Part shown: positions 45,922-55,609 of the stretch, one piece after another
Layout: the number at the start of each line of letters is the position of its first letter
Numbering within the stretch: the first letter of the stretch is position 1
Assembly (NCBI RefSeq): GCF_020991065.1
Contig: NZ_CP087710.1
Span: 310,001-374,000, forward strand
DNA: 64,000 nucleotides
Direction: 5' to 3'
Source: Nocardioides okcheonensis
GTDB lineage: Bacteria > Actinomycetota > Actinomycetes > Propionibacteriales > Nocardioidaceae
The notes under the pieces: model-generated
Database searches by the model: none
What the model saw: only the letters and a program-made list of their open reading frames with translations
Told to the model about the DNA's origin: nothing
Made by a program: the position numbers and the translations under genes

Positions 45922-46803
45922 TCAGGCCGGGGACGTACGGCCGACGAGGTGCGGGGAGTCGTCGCGCGGGTCGGTCAGCGCGAAGACCCACCCGTCGTCG
46001 TCACGGCGCGCGGCGTAGGCCACCGTGCCGGGCAGGAAGACCGGCTTGCGGAACACGGCCTCGACGGTGACCGCTGCCGGCAGCCGGTTCTCGACGGCCG
46101 CGACCGAGCGCGCGAGGGTCCACATGCCATGGGCGATCTGGCGGCGGAAGCCGAGGGCGCGGGCGGTCAGCGGGTAGAGGTGGATCGGGTTCGCGTCGCC
46201 CGACACCGCGGCGTAGGTGCGACCGAGGTCCGCCGGCAGCCGCCACTGCGTGCCGCCGGTGGGCTGGTGGGGGATCACCAGCCCGGCGGAAGGGACGCCG
46301 TCGACGCGCGCCCCGCGGCGCAGGTAGGTCGAACGGGACTCCCACACGGTGTCGCCCGCGGACCGGACGGTCGTGTCGAAGTCGAGCAGGGCGCCGCGGG
46401 CGTGGGGCCGCGCCGCGCCGACGGAGACGCGGGCGTCGAGCCGCTCACCCACCGCGATGTCGCGGTGGGCGGTGATCACGTTCTCGACGTGGACCATGCC
46501 GAGCGCGGCATAGGGGAACGCCGGGTCGGACATGACGGCCATGTGCAGCGGGAACGCCAGCAGGTGCGGGTAGGTCACCGGCACGGTGTCGCGGCGCGGG
46601 AAGCCGCAGACGGAGGCGTACGCCTCCACGTGGGCGCGCTCGACGACCGTGCCCGGGCGGTCCCACGTCAGTCCGCCGAACCCCTGGGCGGGAGCCTTGC
46701 GGACACCGGGGAGCAGGTTGACGCCGGGAACGGCGGGGAGCGCGGCCCGGACGAGGGTCACGACGCCGCCGGGGTCTCCGGTGAAGGTGCGCGCGGTGCC
46801 CAT
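45922..46803 (-). CDS. MaoC-like 3-hydroxyacyl-thioester dehydratase (HtdX-like)
   Basis: 293 residues. Two hot-dog halves; the second bears the R-specific hydratase motif YAAVSGDANPIHLYPLTARALGFRRQIAHGMW with catalytic Asp and His. The first half (VTYPHLLAFPLHMAVMSDPAFPYAALGMVHVEN) is non-catalytic. ATG 46803 overlaps the reductase stop by one base, so translation is coupled. The order dehydratase-reductase, divergent from a thiolase, matches Rv0241c-Rv0242c-Rv0243 of M. tuberculosis (HtdX-FabG4-FadA2). This suggests a chain-elongation or salvage unit for long acyl-CoA. Confidence 0.9.
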   Translation of the reverse strand: MGTARTFTGDPGGVVTLVRAALPAVPGVNLLPGVRKAPAQGFGGLTWDRPGTVVERAHVEAYASVCGFPRRDTVPVTYPHLLAFPLHMAVMSDPAFPYAALGMVHVENVITAHRDIAVGERLDARVSVGAARPHARGALLDFDTTVRSAGDTVWESRSTYLRRGARVDGVPSAGLVIPHQPTGGTQWRLPADLGRTYAAVSGDANPIHLYPLTARALGFRRQIAHGMWTLARSVAAVENRLPAAVTVEAVFRKPVFLPGTVAYAARRDDDGWVFALTDPRDDSPHLVGRTSPA

Positions 46804-48137
46804 CAGGCGCCCAGCATCATCTGTCCGCAGACCCGCACGACGTTGCCGTTGACGGCGCCCGACCCGGGGCTGGCGAACCACGCGATGGTCTCCGCGACGT
46901 CGACGGGCAGGCCGCCCTGGGCCATCGCGTTGAGCCGCTGGCCGACCTCGCGGGTCGCGAACGGCACCGCGGCGGTCATCTGCGTGACGATGAACCCCGG
47001 CGCGACGGCGTTGACCGTCGTGCCGTCGGGGAGCTCGTCGCGCAGGCTCTCGACGAGGCCGATGACGCCCGCCTTGGAGGTCGCGTAGTTGGTCTGGCCG
47101 ACGTTGCCGGCGATGCCGGCGATCGAGGCGACGCCGATGATCCGGCCGCCCTCGTTGACCACGCCGGACGACAGCAGCTCGCGGGTGATCAGCTCGGGCG
47201 CGGTGAGGTTGACCGCGATGACGCTCTCCCAGCGGGCGTCGTCCATGTTGGCCAGCCGCCGGTCGCGCGTGATGCCGGCGTTGTGGACGACCACGTCGAC
47301 CCCGCCGTGGTGCTCGCGCAGGTGGTGGGCGATCCGCTGGGGCGCGTCGGGGGCGGTGATGTCGAGGACGAGGTGGTCGCCGTCGAGCTCGGCCATCAGC
47401 GTCTGCAGCTCGCTGGCCGCCTGCGGCACGTCGACGCCGACGACGATGGCCCCGTCGCGGTGGAGGACCCGGGCGATCTCCTCGCCGATGCCGCGGCTGG
47501 CGCCGGTGACCAGCGCGACCCGGCCGTCGAGCGGGCGGGACCAGTCCGCCACCTCGCCGGCGGCGGTCGAGCCGTGCGCGCCGAGGCGTACGACCTGGCC
47601 GGACACGTAGGCCGACTTGGGGGAGAGGAGGAACGCGAGCGTGGAGGCGAGCGCGCCGTCGGCGGCGGGGGCGACCTGGACGAGCTGGACGGTGCCGCCG
47701 CGCCCGAGCTCCTTGCCGAGCGAGCGGGTGAATCCCTCCAGCGCCCGCTGCGCGACCCGCTCCGAGCCCGTGCGCTGCTCCGGCGGGGTGCCGAGCACGA
47801 CGACGCGGGGGCAGGTCTCGAGCCGTCGCAGCAGCGGGGTGAAGAACTCCTGGAGCGCCACCAGCCCGGCGGTGTCCGTGATCCCCGTGGCGTCGAGGAC
47901 GAGCGCCTTGGCGCGTGCGCCGTCCTCGAGCGAGGCCGCGGAGGCGATCCCGAGGCCGTCGAGGGTGGCCGGGAGCGACGCGCGGAGGCGTCCCTCGCCG
48001 CCGACCACGACGAGCCCGTCGACGAGCGGTGCGCCGTCGCGCCAGCGCTCCAGCGGGGTGGGGTTCGGCAGGCCCAGGTTCCGGACCAGCAGCCGGCCGA
48101 TCGGGGAGGACGCGAAGCCCTGGTAGCGGTCGGTCAT
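46803..48137 (-). CDS. High-molecular-weight 3-oxoacyl-ACP/CoA reductase (FabG4-like)
   Basis: 444 residues, about 190 longer than normal FabG. N-terminal 1-195 is a catalytically silent Rossmann-like domain without the TGxxxGIG motif. The C-terminal 205-444 is a complete SDR: TGASRGIG (211-218), NAGIT, Ser338, Tyr351 and Lys355 of YATSK. Such two-domain reductases (mycobacterial FabG4) prefer NADH and long CoA substrates. ATG 48137. Operon with the dehydratase, divergent from thiolase 48268. Assignment to FabG4 is from length plus neighbours. Confidence 0.93.
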   Translation of the reverse strand: MTDRYQGFASSPIGRLLVRNLGLPNPTPLERWRDGAPLVDGLVVVGGEGRLRASLPATLDGLGIASAASLEDGARAKALVLDATGITDTAGLVALQEFFTPLLRRLETCPRVVVLGTPPEQRTGSERVAQRALEGFTRSLGKELGRGGTVQLVQVAPAADGALASTLAFLLSPKSAYVSGQVVRLGAHGSTAAGEVADWSRPLDGRVALVTGASRGIGEEIARVLHRDGAIVVGVDVPQAASELQTLMAELDGDHLVLDITAPDAPQRIAHHLREHHGGVDVVVHNAGITRDRRLANMDDARWESVIAVNLTAPELITRELLSSGVVNEGGRIIGVASIAGIAGNVGQTNYATSKAGVIGLVESLRDELPDGTTVNAVAPGFIVTQMTAAVPFATREVGQRLNAMAQGGLPVDVAETIAWFASPGSGAVNGNVVRVCGQMMLGA

Positions 48138-48267
48138 GGGACGGTGTTCTCCTGTGCCTGGGGGACGGACGAGTCGTGTGTAACTCAGTGTTCGACTGGG
48201 TGTCCACATTTCGTGACGTGCCCCTCACGTCGTTGGCGGGCGCGTCACCACCGGCAAGGATAGGAAC

Positions 48268-49548
48268 ATGCAGCCCACCACCCGTCCCGTCGCCGTCGTC
48301 GGCGGCAACCGGATCCCGTTCGCCCGCTCCAACACCGTCTACGCCGGCGTCTCCAACCAGGAGATGCTGACCGCCGCGCTCGACGGCCTGGTGGACCGGT
48401 TCGACCTGCGGGGTGAGCGGCTGGGCGAGGTCGTGGCGGGCGCGGTGCTCAAGCACTCGCGCGACTTCAACCTCACCCGCGAGTCCGTGCTCGGGTCCCG
48501 GCTCGCACCCGAGACGCCCGCCACCGACATCCAGCAGGCGTGCGGCACCGGCCTGCAGGCGGCGATCCAGGTCGCGAACAAGATCGCGCTGGGCGTCATC
48601 GACGCCGGCGTGGCCGGTGGCACCGACACCACCTCGGACGCCCCGGTCGCGATCAGCGACCGGCTGCGCCGCAAGCTGATGAAGGTCAACGCCGCCAAGG
48701 ACCCCGTCGGCCGGCTCAAGGCGCTCGGTTCGATCCGGCCCGGTGACATCGGGCTCGACATCCCGCAGAACGGCGAGCCGCGCACGCGCCTGTCGATGGG
48801 GGAGCACGCCGCGCTGACCGCGCTGGAGTGGCGGATCGCCCGCGAGGACCAGGACGCGCTGGCGGCCCGGTCGCACCGCAACCTCGCACGCTCCTACGAC
48901 GAGGGTTTCCACGACGACCTGGTCACCGCCTTCCGCGGGGTCGAGCGGGACAACAACCTGCGCCCGGACTCGACCGTCGAGAAGCTCGCCACCCTCCAGC
49001 CGGTCTTCGGCAAGGGCTCCGCGGCGACGATGACCGCCGGCAACAGCACGCCGCTGTCCGACGGCGCCTCGGCGGTGCTGCTGTCCACCGACGCGTGGGC
49101 CGAGGAGCGGGGCCTGCCGGTCCTGGCCCACCTCGTCGACGCCGAGACCGCCGCCGTCGACCACGTCAACGGCCACGAGGGCCTGCTGATGGCGCCGGCG
49201 TACGCCGTCCCGCGGATGCTGGCGCGCAACGGGCTGACGCTCCAGGACTTCGACTTCTACGAGATCCACGAGGCCTTCGCGTCGCAGGTCCTGGCCACCC
49301 TCGCGGCCTGGGAGGACCCGGTGTTCTGCCGCGAGCGGCTCGGTCTCGACGCGCCGCTGGGCGCGATCGACCGCGACCGGCTCAACGTGAACGGGTCCTC
49401 GCTGGCGGCCGCCCACCCGTTCGCCGCGACGGGCGGGCGGATCCTCCCCGTGGCCGCGAAGCTGCTCGCGCAGCGAGGGTCGGGCCGCGCGCTGGTCTCG
49501 ATCTGCGCCGCCGGCGGGCAGGGCGTCGTGGCGATCCTCGAGCGCTGA
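48268..49548 (+). CDS. Acetyl-CoA acetyltransferase, FadA2-like
   Basis: 426 residues. Catalytic Cys in [45 protein letters not shown] and the second Cys in [15 protein letters not shown], with [13 protein letters not shown] holding the active-site His. Converts 3-ketoacyl-CoA to acetyl-CoA and shortened acyl-CoA or the reverse. AAGGAT at 48256-48261 is six bases before ATG 48268. The 130-bp divergent region contains GACGTG-CCCC-TCACGTC-like dyad elements (48216-48229 area). Partner of FabG4-like and HtdX-like genes. Confidence 0.94.
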   Translation: MQPTTRPVAVVGGNRIPFARSNTVYAGVSNQEMLTAALDGLVDRFDLRGERLGEVVAGAVLKHSRDFNLTRESVLGSRLAPETPATDIQQACGTGLQAAIQVANKIALGVIDAGVAGGTDTTSDAPVAISDRLRRKLMKVNAAKDPVGRLKALGSIRPGDIGLDIPQNGEPRTRLSMGEHAALTALEWRIAREDQDALAARSHRNLARSYDEGFHDDLVTAFRGVERDNNLRPDSTVEKLATLQPVFGKGSAATMTAGNSTPLSDGASAVLLSTDAWAEERGLPVLAHLVDAETAAVDHVNGHEGLLMAPAYAVPRMLARNGLTLQDFDFYEIHEAFASQVLATLAAWEDPVFCRERLGLDAPLGAIDRDRLNVNGSSLAAAHPFAATGGRILPVAAKLLAQRGSGRALVSICAAGGQGVVAILER

Positions 49549-49573
49549 CCCGGCGCCGGCCGGCCGCTGCCCG

Positions 49574-50158
49574 TCAGGACAGGACGAGCCGGAACCAGGT
49601 GCCCGCGTCGTCGGGGTCGGACGCCTCGGGCACCTGCTCGGTCACCGTCCACCCGCGGAACGCCTGCTCGAGGTCGCTCCGGTCCGCCCCGCGGGAGGTG
49701 CGCGGCCAGCGCTGGGGCGCGGCGGCGTGGACCAGCACGGTCGCGTCCGGCTGGGCCAGCTCGGTGATGCCGTCGGCCATCTGCGTGCGACCCGCGGCGT
49801 CGAGGCCCTGGAAGCAGCCGACGTCGAGGAACAGGTCGAAGGACGTGCCGACCCCGGAGTGCACGAGGTGCCGGACGTCGCCGATGACGAACCGCGCGTC
49901 GTCGAGGCCGTTGCGGCGCACGGCGGTGTCGACGGCCTGCCGGACGTCGTCGACGCCGATGGCGTCCCACTTCCGGTCGAGCAGCAGCTTGGTGTGGGCC
50001 CCGCGACCGCACCCGAGGTCGATGGCCCGTCGGATCCGGTCGGGGCGGAGGGCCTCCTCGCGGTCGAGGAGGCGTTCGAGGACCGGCAGGCCGGTGCGGC
50101 TCGCCTTCTCCCAGGGGATGATCCCGGTGCGGTACGCCGTGGCATAGCCGATTCCCAT
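49574..50158 (-). CDS. Class I SAM-dependent methyltransferase
   Basis: 194 residues from ATG 50158 with ribosome site [26 protein letters not shown] at the start; SAM-binding motif [17 protein letters not shown] (about 44-60), acidic VDDVRQAV, and [13 protein letters not shown]. This resembles small thiopurine-type or metallo-methyltransferases annotated from genomes; the substrate is unclear. Convergent with the FadA2-like gene (25 bp apart) and divergent from pyrR. Confidence 0.88.
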   Translation of the reverse strand: MGIGYATAYRTGIIPWEKASRTGLPVLERLLDREEALRPDRIRRAIDLGCGRGAHTKLLLDRKWDAIGVDDVRQAVDTAVRRNGLDDARFVIGDVRHLVHSGVGTSFDLFLDVGCFQGLDAAGRTQMADGITELAQPDATVLVHAAAPQRWPRTSRGADRSDLEQAFRGWTVTEQVPEASDPDDAGTWFRLVLS

Positions 50159-50256
50159 GTCGTGCTCCTGACCTGTGCGGGTCGGAGGGTCCCGGCCACT
50201 GCCCACGCTACTCCCGTCGCCCCCACCGCGGCGGCTGCTAGGGTCGGCCCCGATCG

Positions 50257-50302
50257 ACATCCTTTAACGAGCCGTCCCGTGAGGCGGAGAAGGAGGTCCG
50301 GC
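50257..50302 (+). promoter_or_regulatory. PyrR-responsive leader element of pyrR operon
   Basis: Forty-six-base leader, TAGGGT -10 at 50239-50244. UCCUU (50260-50264) can pair with AAGGA of the ribosome site (50290-50294). Inside, CCG (50272-50274) pairs with CGG (50285-50287) around UCCCGUGAGG, which resembles the PyrR-binding loop consensus (UCC-x-G-x-GAGG). PyrR with UMP bound would stabilise the hairpin and hide the ribosome site. A near-identical copy precedes carA (58136-58181). Pairing read by eye; mechanism as known for mycobacterial PyrR. Confidence 0.8.
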
Positions 50303-50308
50303 GCGCAG

Positions 50309-50875
50309 ATGCCTGCACCCGAAGCCGTACCCGGACGAGAGTCCCCCCGGACGGACCGCACCGTCCTCGACGCCCGTGACATCTCCCGGGCCCTCACCCG
50401 CATCTCGCACGAGCTGCTCGAGCGCAACAAGGGCGCGAACGACCTCGTGCTGCTCGGCCTGCACACCCGCGGGGTGCCGCTCGCCCGGCGGATCGCCGCC
50501 AAGATCGCCGCCGTCGAGGGCGCCCCCGTCGCCGTCGGCGAGCTCGACGTGACGATGTACCGCGACGACCTGCGCTCCCAGCCCACCCGCCGCGCGCACA
50601 AGACCGCGCTCCCGGCCGGCGGGATCGACCGCAAGGTCGTGGTGCTGGTCGACGACGTGCTGTTCTCGGGGCGGACGATCCGTGCCGCGCTGGACGCGCT
50701 CGCCGACCTCGGGCGGCCGTCCGCCGTCCGTCTCGCCGTGCTGGTCGACCGTGGCCACCGCGAGCTGCCGATCCGCGCCGACCACGTCGGCAAGAACCTC
50801 CCCAGCGCCCTGGCCGAGCGGGTCAGCGTGCGGCTGAGCGAGGTCGACGGGACGGACGAGGTGACGATCTCGTGA
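50309..50875 (+). CDS. pyrR: Bifunctional pyr operon regulator / uracil phosphoribosyltransferase PyrR
   Basis: 188 residues. PRTase fold: [26 protein letters not shown], the Arg-rich [16 protein letters not shown] and the PRPP loop [21 protein letters not shown]. As an RNA-binding regulator it senses UMP; some also make UMP from uracil. First gene of the operon pyrR-pyrB-pyrC with the leader at 50257. Overlaps pyrB by 4 bp. The extra 10-15 N-terminal residues before TDRTVL are variable. Confidence 0.96.
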   Translation: MPAPEAVPGRESPRTDRTVLDARDISRALTRISHELLERNKGANDLVLLGLHTRGVPLARRIAAKIAAVEGAPVAVGELDVTMYRDDLRSQPTRRAHKTALPAGGIDRKVVVLVDDVLFSGRTIRAALDALADLGRPSAVRLAVLVDRGHRELPIRADHVGKNLPSALAERVSVRLSEVDGTDEVTIS

Positions 50876-51798
50876 AGCACCTGCTCTCCGTCGACGACCT
50901 GTCGACCGACGAGGTCGAGGCCCTCTTCGCGACCGCCGCCGACATGCACGACGTGCAGTCGCGCGAGGTGAAGAAGCTGCCCGCCCTGCGCGGCCGGACG
51001 GTCGTCAACATGTTCTTCGAGGACTCCACCCGCACCCGGTCGTCGTTCGAGATCGCCGGCAAGTGGCTCTCCGCCGACGTGATCAACATCAGCGCCAAGG
51101 GCTCGAGCGCGTCGAAGGGCGAGAGCCTGCGCGACACCGTGCTCACCGTGTGCGCGATGGGCGTCGACGGCCTCGTCATCCGCCACCCCGCCAGCGGGGC
51201 CGCGCTCCAGGTGAGCCAGTGGGTCGACGCGGGCGTGGTCAACGCCGGCGACGGCACCCACGAGCACCCGACCCAGGCACTGCTCGACGCCTACACCCTG
51301 CAGCGCCGCCTCGGCTCGCTGCGCGACCGGCACGTGGTCGTCGTCGGCGACCTCACCCACAGCCGGGTGTTCCGCTCCAACGTCCAGTGCCTCACCAAGC
51401 TCGGCGCGCGGGTGACGGTCGTCGCCCCGCCGACGCTGATGCCGAGCGGCGTCGGGACGTGGTCGGCCGCGGCGGGCTTCGAGACGTCGTACGACCTCGA
51501 CGCGGTGCTGCCCGAGGCCGACGCCGTGATGATGCTGCGGGTCCAGCGCGAGCGGATGTCGGGCGGCTTCTTCCCGAGCGCCCGCGAGTACACGGTCGGC
51601 TACGGCCTGACCCGCGACCGGCTCTCGCGGCTGCGGCCCGACGTGCCGATCTGCCACCCCGGCCCGATGAACCGCGGCCTCGAGATCGCCGCCGACGCCG
51701 CCGACGCGGCCCAGTCGGTCGTGCTGCAGCAGGTCTCCAGCGGGCTCGCGATCCGGATGGCCGTGCTGTACCACCTGCTGGCAGGAGAAGGAGCCTGA
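50872..51798 (+). CDS. pyrB: Aspartate carbamoyltransferase catalytic subunit
   Basis: 308 residues from GTG 50872. Carbamoyl-phosphate binding motif [13 protein letters not shown] (about 49-61), [27 protein letters not shown] and [10 protein letters not shown], and CHPGPMNRG. Makes N-carbamoyl-aspartate, second step of pyrimidine synthesis. No pyrI regulatory subunit next to it, as is normal for Actinobacteria. Stop overlaps pyrC start. Confidence 0.97.
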   Translation: MKHLLSVDDLSTDEVEALFATAADMHDVQSREVKKLPALRGRTVVNMFFEDSTRTRSSFEIAGKWLSADVINISAKGSSASKGESLRDTVLTVCAMGVDGLVIRHPASGAALQVSQWVDAGVVNAGDGTHEHPTQALLDAYTLQRRLGSLRDRHVVVVGDLTHSRVFRSNVQCLTKLGARVTVVAPPTLMPSGVGTWSAAAGFETSYDLDAVLPEADAVMMLRVQRERMSGGFFPSAREYTVGYGLTRDRLSRLRPDVPICHPGPMNRGLEIAADAADAAQSVVLQQVSSGLAIRMAVLYHLLAGEGA

Positions 51799-53081
51799 TG
51801 TCCCTCGTGATCACCGGAGCCTCGCTGCTCGGGGAGAAGACCGCCGACCTCTACGTCGACGACACCGGCCTCCTGGTCGACTCCGCGCCGGCCGGCGCCG
51901 AGACGATCGACGCCGACGGCCTGGTCGCGCTGCCCGGGCTGGTCGACCTCCACACGCATCTGCGCGAGCCCGGCCGGGAGGACGCCGAGACGGTGCTGTC
52001 CGGCTCCCGCGCCGCCGCGCTCGGGGGCTACACCGCGGTCCTGGCGATGGCCAACACGACTCCCGTGACCGACACGGCCGAGGCCGCCACCCGCGTCTGG
52101 GAGCTGGGGCGCGAGGCCGGGCTGGTGCACGTGCAACCCGTCGGCGCGGTCACCCGCGGCCTGGCCGGCGAGGAGCTCGCCGAGCTCGGGCTGATGCACC
52201 GCTCGCGTGCCGGGGTGACGGTCTTCTCCGACGACGGCAAGTGCGTCCACGACGCGCGGGTGATGCGCCGCGCGCTGGAGTACGTCAAGGCGTTCGGCGG
52301 CGTCGTCTCCCAGCACTCCCAGGACCCGACCCTCGCCGGTCCGACCGCGTGCTGCCACGAGGGCGAGCTCTCCGGTCGCCTCGGGCTGCCGGGGTGGCCG
52401 GGCATCGCCGAGGAGGTCGTCGTCGCCCGCGACGTCATGCTCGCGCGGCACACGGGGTCGCGGGTGCACGTCGCCCACGTCTCGACCGCGGGGTCGGTCG
52501 AGGTGCTCCGCTGGGCGAAGGCCCAGGCCGAGCGGGACGGCACCTGGTCGGTGACCGCCGAGGTCACGCCGCACCACCTGCTGCTCACCACGGACCTGCT
52601 CGCCGGCTACGACCCGACGTTCAAGGTCAACCCGCCGCTGCGCCCGCAGGAGGACGTCGAGGCGCTGCGCGCGGCACTCGCCGACGGCACCATCGACGCC
52701 GTGGCCACCGACCACGCCCCGCACGCGCGCCACGACAAGGAGCACGCGTTCGTCGACGCGGCGTTCGGGATGCTCGGACTGGAGACCGCCCTCGGCGTGG
52801 TGCGCACCGCGCTCCCCGGGCTGTCGTGGGCCGACGTCGCCCGGGTCATGTCGGTGGCGCCGGCGCGGATCGCGCGCCTCGCCGACCAGGGCCGTCCGCT
52901 CGAGCCGGGCTCGCCCGCCCACGTCGTGCTCGTCGACCCGGACGCCGCGGTGACGGTCGACCGGGACGCCTCGGCGTCGCTGTCGCGCAACAACCCGTGG
53001 CACGGCCGCACGCTGACCTCGCACGTCGTCCACACCGTCTTCGGTGGCCGGGTGACGGTCCGCGACGGCGCGCTCGCCTGA
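51798..53081 (+). CDS. pyrC: Dihydroorotase
   Basis: 427 residues. Metal-binding HTH (His52, His54) in VDLHTHLREPGREDAET, NTTPVTD, VAHVSTAGSVEVLRWAK and ATDHAPHARHDKEH (catalytic Asp and His). Amidohydrolase closing the ring to dihydroorotate. ATG 51798 shares one base with pyrB stop (TGATG). After it the operon is interrupted: a palindrome and a gene on the opposite strand follow, and carA comes only 5 kb later. Confidence 0.96.
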   Translation: MSLVITGASLLGEKTADLYVDDTGLLVDSAPAGAETIDADGLVALPGLVDLHTHLREPGREDAETVLSGSRAAALGGYTAVLAMANTTPVTDTAEAATRVWELGREAGLVHVQPVGAVTRGLAGEELAELGLMHRSRAGVTVFSDDGKCVHDARVMRRALEYVKAFGGVVSQHSQDPTLAGPTACCHEGELSGRLGLPGWPGIAEEVVVARDVMLARHTGSRVHVAHVSTAGSVEVLRWAKAQAERDGTWSVTAEVTPHHLLLTTDLLAGYDPTFKVNPPLRPQEDVEALRAALADGTIDAVATDHAPHARHDKEHAFVDAAFGMLGLETALGVVRTALPGLSWADVARVMSVAPARIARLADQGRPLEPGSPAHVVLVDPDAAVTVDRDASASLSRNNPWHGRTLTSHVVHTVFGGRVTVRDGALA

Positions 53082-53092
53082 GCGCGCTGGGG

Positions 53093-53115
53093 GTTGAGTC
53101 GCTGGGAGACTCAAC
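53093..53115. terminator. GTTGAGTC/GACTCAAC hairpin after pyrC
   Basis: Perfect 8-bp arms GTTGAGTC (53093-53100) and GACTCAAC (53108-53115), loop GCTGGGA. Located between convergent pyrC and the VOC gene, so possibly bidirectional. The core is the third locus of the GAGTC/GACTC repeat family. Confidence 0.65.
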
Positions 53116-53144
53116 GTGCATCCCGGGCGTGTCGGGCGGTCGGC

Positions 53145-53861
53145 TCAGGCGCGGCCACCGGTCGCGGGGTCGCGGTCGGTGAGGCAGTAGACCTGGCCTC
53201 CCGGCGCGACGAGCACGGTCCAGAAGTCGTGCACGTCGCGGACGACGGCGCCGAGCCGCTCGTGCCGGTGCGTGTCCGCGGCGCGGTCGGCGGTGGCCAG
53301 GTCGGGGTGGGCGCGGACGGGCCCGTCGGGGTCCTGGGTGCGCTGGAGCAGGATGCGCGGCTTGTCGGCCTCGGCCAGCCGGACGAACTCCGGGAGCGCC
53401 CCGACCTCGGGTGAGCGCCCGGTCAGCTCGGACCAGAAGGTGACCTCGGCGTCCCAGCGGGCCCGCGGGACGTCGATGCAGACCTGGTCGAGGATCGTGG
53501 CGCCGTCACGTGCCAGCGCGGTCGGGCCGTCGACGAGCGTCTGGCAGAGGGTCAGGCCGCCGGGGGACCGCATCACCTCGACGTCGTGGTAGGTCCAGGC
53601 GTGCGTGGCGCCCAGGGCGCGTGCCGCCGCGACCGCCGCCGGACGGTCGTCGGTGTCGAGGTCCAGGTGCACCCCGGCCGGTCCGTCGACGGCCTGCACC
53701 TTCACCCAGGCCGGCCCGGAGCGCGGCAGCAGCGTCAGGAACTGCCCGTCCTCGCCGCGTCGCTCGGACGGCTCCCACCCGGTGACGGCGCTCCAGAAGG
53801 TCACCGCCTCGTCGAGGTGCGTGGCCGGGGTGTCGAGGAACAGCTGGATCCACGGGACCAT
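53145..53861 (-). CDS. VOC family protein, two-domain
   Basis: 238 residues: two glyoxalase/bleomycin-resistance-type halves (about 5-115, starting WIQLFLDTPATHLDEAVTFWSAVTGW, and 125-235, VCIDVPRARWDAEVTFWSELTGR). The motif FWSxxTG recurs in both, which shows tandem duplication. Metal-ligand His/Glu positions are only partly conserved, so the enzymatic activity is uncertain. ATG 53861. One of a divergent pair with the single-domain VOC gene at 53894. Confidence 0.85.
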   Translation of the reverse strand: MVPWIQLFLDTPATHLDEAVTFWSAVTGWEPSERRGEDGQFLTLLPRSGPAWVKVQAVDGPAGVHLDLDTDDRPAAVAAARALGATHAWTYHDVEVMRSPGGLTLCQTLVDGPTALARDGATILDQVCIDVPRARWDAEVTFWSELTGRSPEVGALPEFVRLAEADKPRILLQRTQDPDGPVRAHPDLATADRAADTHRHERLGAVVRDVHDFWTVLVAPGGQVYCLTDRDPATGGRA

Positions 53862-53893
53862 GCACCGATCCTGACATCTCGTAGGGTCGGGGG

Positions 53894-54304
53894 ATGGGTG
53901 ACGTCCCGCAGTTGCAGCACACCGTCCTCGACGCCGTCGACGTGCGGGCGGAGGCCGAGTTCTGGCGGCGGCTCCTCGACCTGTCCTACCGGGACGGCGA
54001 CGAGGTCCCGCCCGACGGGCCGGACGACGCCGACTGGCTGGTCCTCACCAGGGCGGACGGGTCCCGGTGCCTCGCCATCCAGGAGGTCGAGCGGCTCGAG
54101 CCGAACCGCTGGCCCGAGCCCGGGCACCCGTCGGTGTCGCACCTCGACACGACCGTCCCGACGCGCGAGGACCTCGACGCCGCGCACGAGCGGGTCCTCG
54201 CCCTGGGCGGGGAGCCGCGGTTCGACCGGACCGACGACCCGGACGAGCCGCTGCGCGCCTACGCCAGCCCCGCCGGCCACGTGTTCTGCGTCTTCGTGGG
54301 CTGA
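53894..54304 (+). CDS. VOC family protein, single-domain
   Basis: 136 residues. LQHTVLDAVDVRAEAEFWRRLLDLSYRDG, RCLAIQEVERLEPNRWPEPG, and the tail YASPAGHVFCVFVG are typical of the glyoxalase-like VOC superfamily. The final GH may be a metal ligand. ATG 53894 follows TAGGGT (53882-53887) by six bases (leaderless). Function unknown. Probably shares an ancestor with the gene at 53145. Confidence 0.87.
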   Translation: MGDVPQLQHTVLDAVDVRAEAEFWRRLLDLSYRDGDEVPPDGPDDADWLVLTRADGSRCLAIQEVERLEPNRWPEPGHPSVSHLDTTVPTREDLDAAHERVLALGGEPRFDRTDDPDEPLRAYASPAGHVFCVFVG

Positions 54305-54311
54305 CGCGTCG

Positions 54312-55547
54312 TCAGGCGATCCCGAGCGCCCGCGCCTCCTCCCAGAGGTCCTCGCGGACGGCCGGGTGGGCAGCCTCCTCGATCAGGTTCCGGGCCTGCT
54401 CGCGCTCGTCGCGGCCCCACATCCACGCGACCCCCTGCTCGGTCACGACCGCGCTGTGCTGGAACGATGTCACCGGCTCGTCGACGAGCGGCACGATCGT
54501 CGACACGTCGGCCTTGGGGTGCCAGCTGCGCAGCGCCATGAACGCCCGGCCGCCGGGGGAGTGGGAGGCGCCGACCGTGAAGTCGGTCTGGCCCCCGAAG
54601 CCGCTGTGGATGCGCGCCCCGATCCGCGACGCGTTGGCCTGGTCGAAGAGGTCGACCTGGAGCGCGGTGTTGATCGACGTCATCGCGGGCTGGCGCGCGA
54701 TCTCCGCCGGTGCGTTCGTCGTCTCCGTGCGCAGCATCTGGACCCGCGGGTTGTCGTCGACCCAGTCGTAGAGCTCGTGGCTGCCGAAGACGAACGACGT
54801 CCGCACCGGCGTGCCGCGGTCGAGCGCCCCGGCCTTCTCGAGGGTGAGCACGCCGTCGCTGAACATCTCGGTCCACACCCGCAGCCCGCGCCGCTCGAGC
54901 ACGCCCGCGATCGTCGCGTCCGGCACCTCGCCGATCCCGGCCTGCAGCGTCGCGCCGTCGCCGATCTCGGCCGCGACGAGCGACCCGATCAGCCGCGCGT
55001 CCTCGCCCGGCGTGCCGGCGACGTGCGCGGTCATCGGAGCGTCCACCTCGACGCCGAGGTCGATCGCGGAGACCGGGAGCTCGGCGTCACCGAAGGTCCA
55101 CGGCATCCGGGGGTTGAGCTGGGCGACGACGAGGGCGCCGCGGGCGCGCGCCGCCTCGACGGCGGCGGGCAGCACGTTGACCTCGAGCCCCAGCGAGACG
55201 TGCCCGTCGCGGGGCAGCGTGGTGTGCACCACGACGACGTCCGGTGCGAGCGGCCCGTGGAACAGCCGCGGCACCATCGACAGCCGGCACGGCACGTACG
55301 ACAGCCGCGGGTGGCGGCGGAAGCCCGGGCCGACGAACGTCGTCTCCGGGACGATCCCGTCGTGCAGCGGCAGCGCCGCCTGCGCGTTGAGCGCGTGCAG
55401 CCGGGCCGCCGGCAGGTCGGCCAGGACCGGAGCGAGCAGCGTGACCGGCGAGGCGAAGTTGCCGCTGGTCACGACCCGCGGCAGGGACAGGGGACCGCAG
55501 TGCTCCCGCACCGCACGGACGGCTTGGTCGAGGTCGACGACGCGCAT
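54312..55547 (-). CDS. Acetyl-CoA hydrolase/transferase family protein (CoA-transferase)
   Basis: 411 residues. GNFASPVTLLAPVLADLPA (N-half, substrate CoA), VVVHTTLPRDGHVSLG, QAGIGEVPDATIAGVLERRGLRVWTEMFSDGVL with the presumed catalytic Glu, and HSGFGGQTDFTVGASHSPGGRAFMAL are typical of acetyl-CoA hydrolases and 4-hydroxybutyrate CoA-transferases. Likely transfers CoA between short carboxylates. ATG 55547. The 62-bp spacer to the DUF3060 gene (same strand) makes cotranscription possible but not required. Confidence 0.9.
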   Translation of the reverse strand: MRVVDLDQAVRAVREHCGPLSLPRVVTSGNFASPVTLLAPVLADLPAARLHALNAQAALPLHDGIVPETTFVGPGFRRHPRLSYVPCRLSMVPRLFHGPLAPDVVVVHTTLPRDGHVSLGLEVNVLPAAVEAARARGALVVAQLNPRMPWTFGDAELPVSAIDLGVEVDAPMTAHVAGTPGEDARLIGSLVAAEIGDGATLQAGIGEVPDATIAGVLERRGLRVWTEMFSDGVLTLEKAGALDRGTPVRTSFVFGSHELYDWVDDNPRVQMLRTETTNAPAEIARQPAMTSINTALQVDLFDQANASRIGARIHSGFGGQTDFTVGASHSPGGRAFMALRSWHPKADVSTIVPLVDEPVTSFQHSAVVTEQGVAWMWGRDEREQARNLIEEAAHPAVREDLWEEARALGIA

Positions 55548-55609
55548 GCGTCCAGCGTGCCAGCAGCCGCCAGCCGCGTCGCGCTCCGCGGGACCTTCGG
55601 CCCCCGGGC

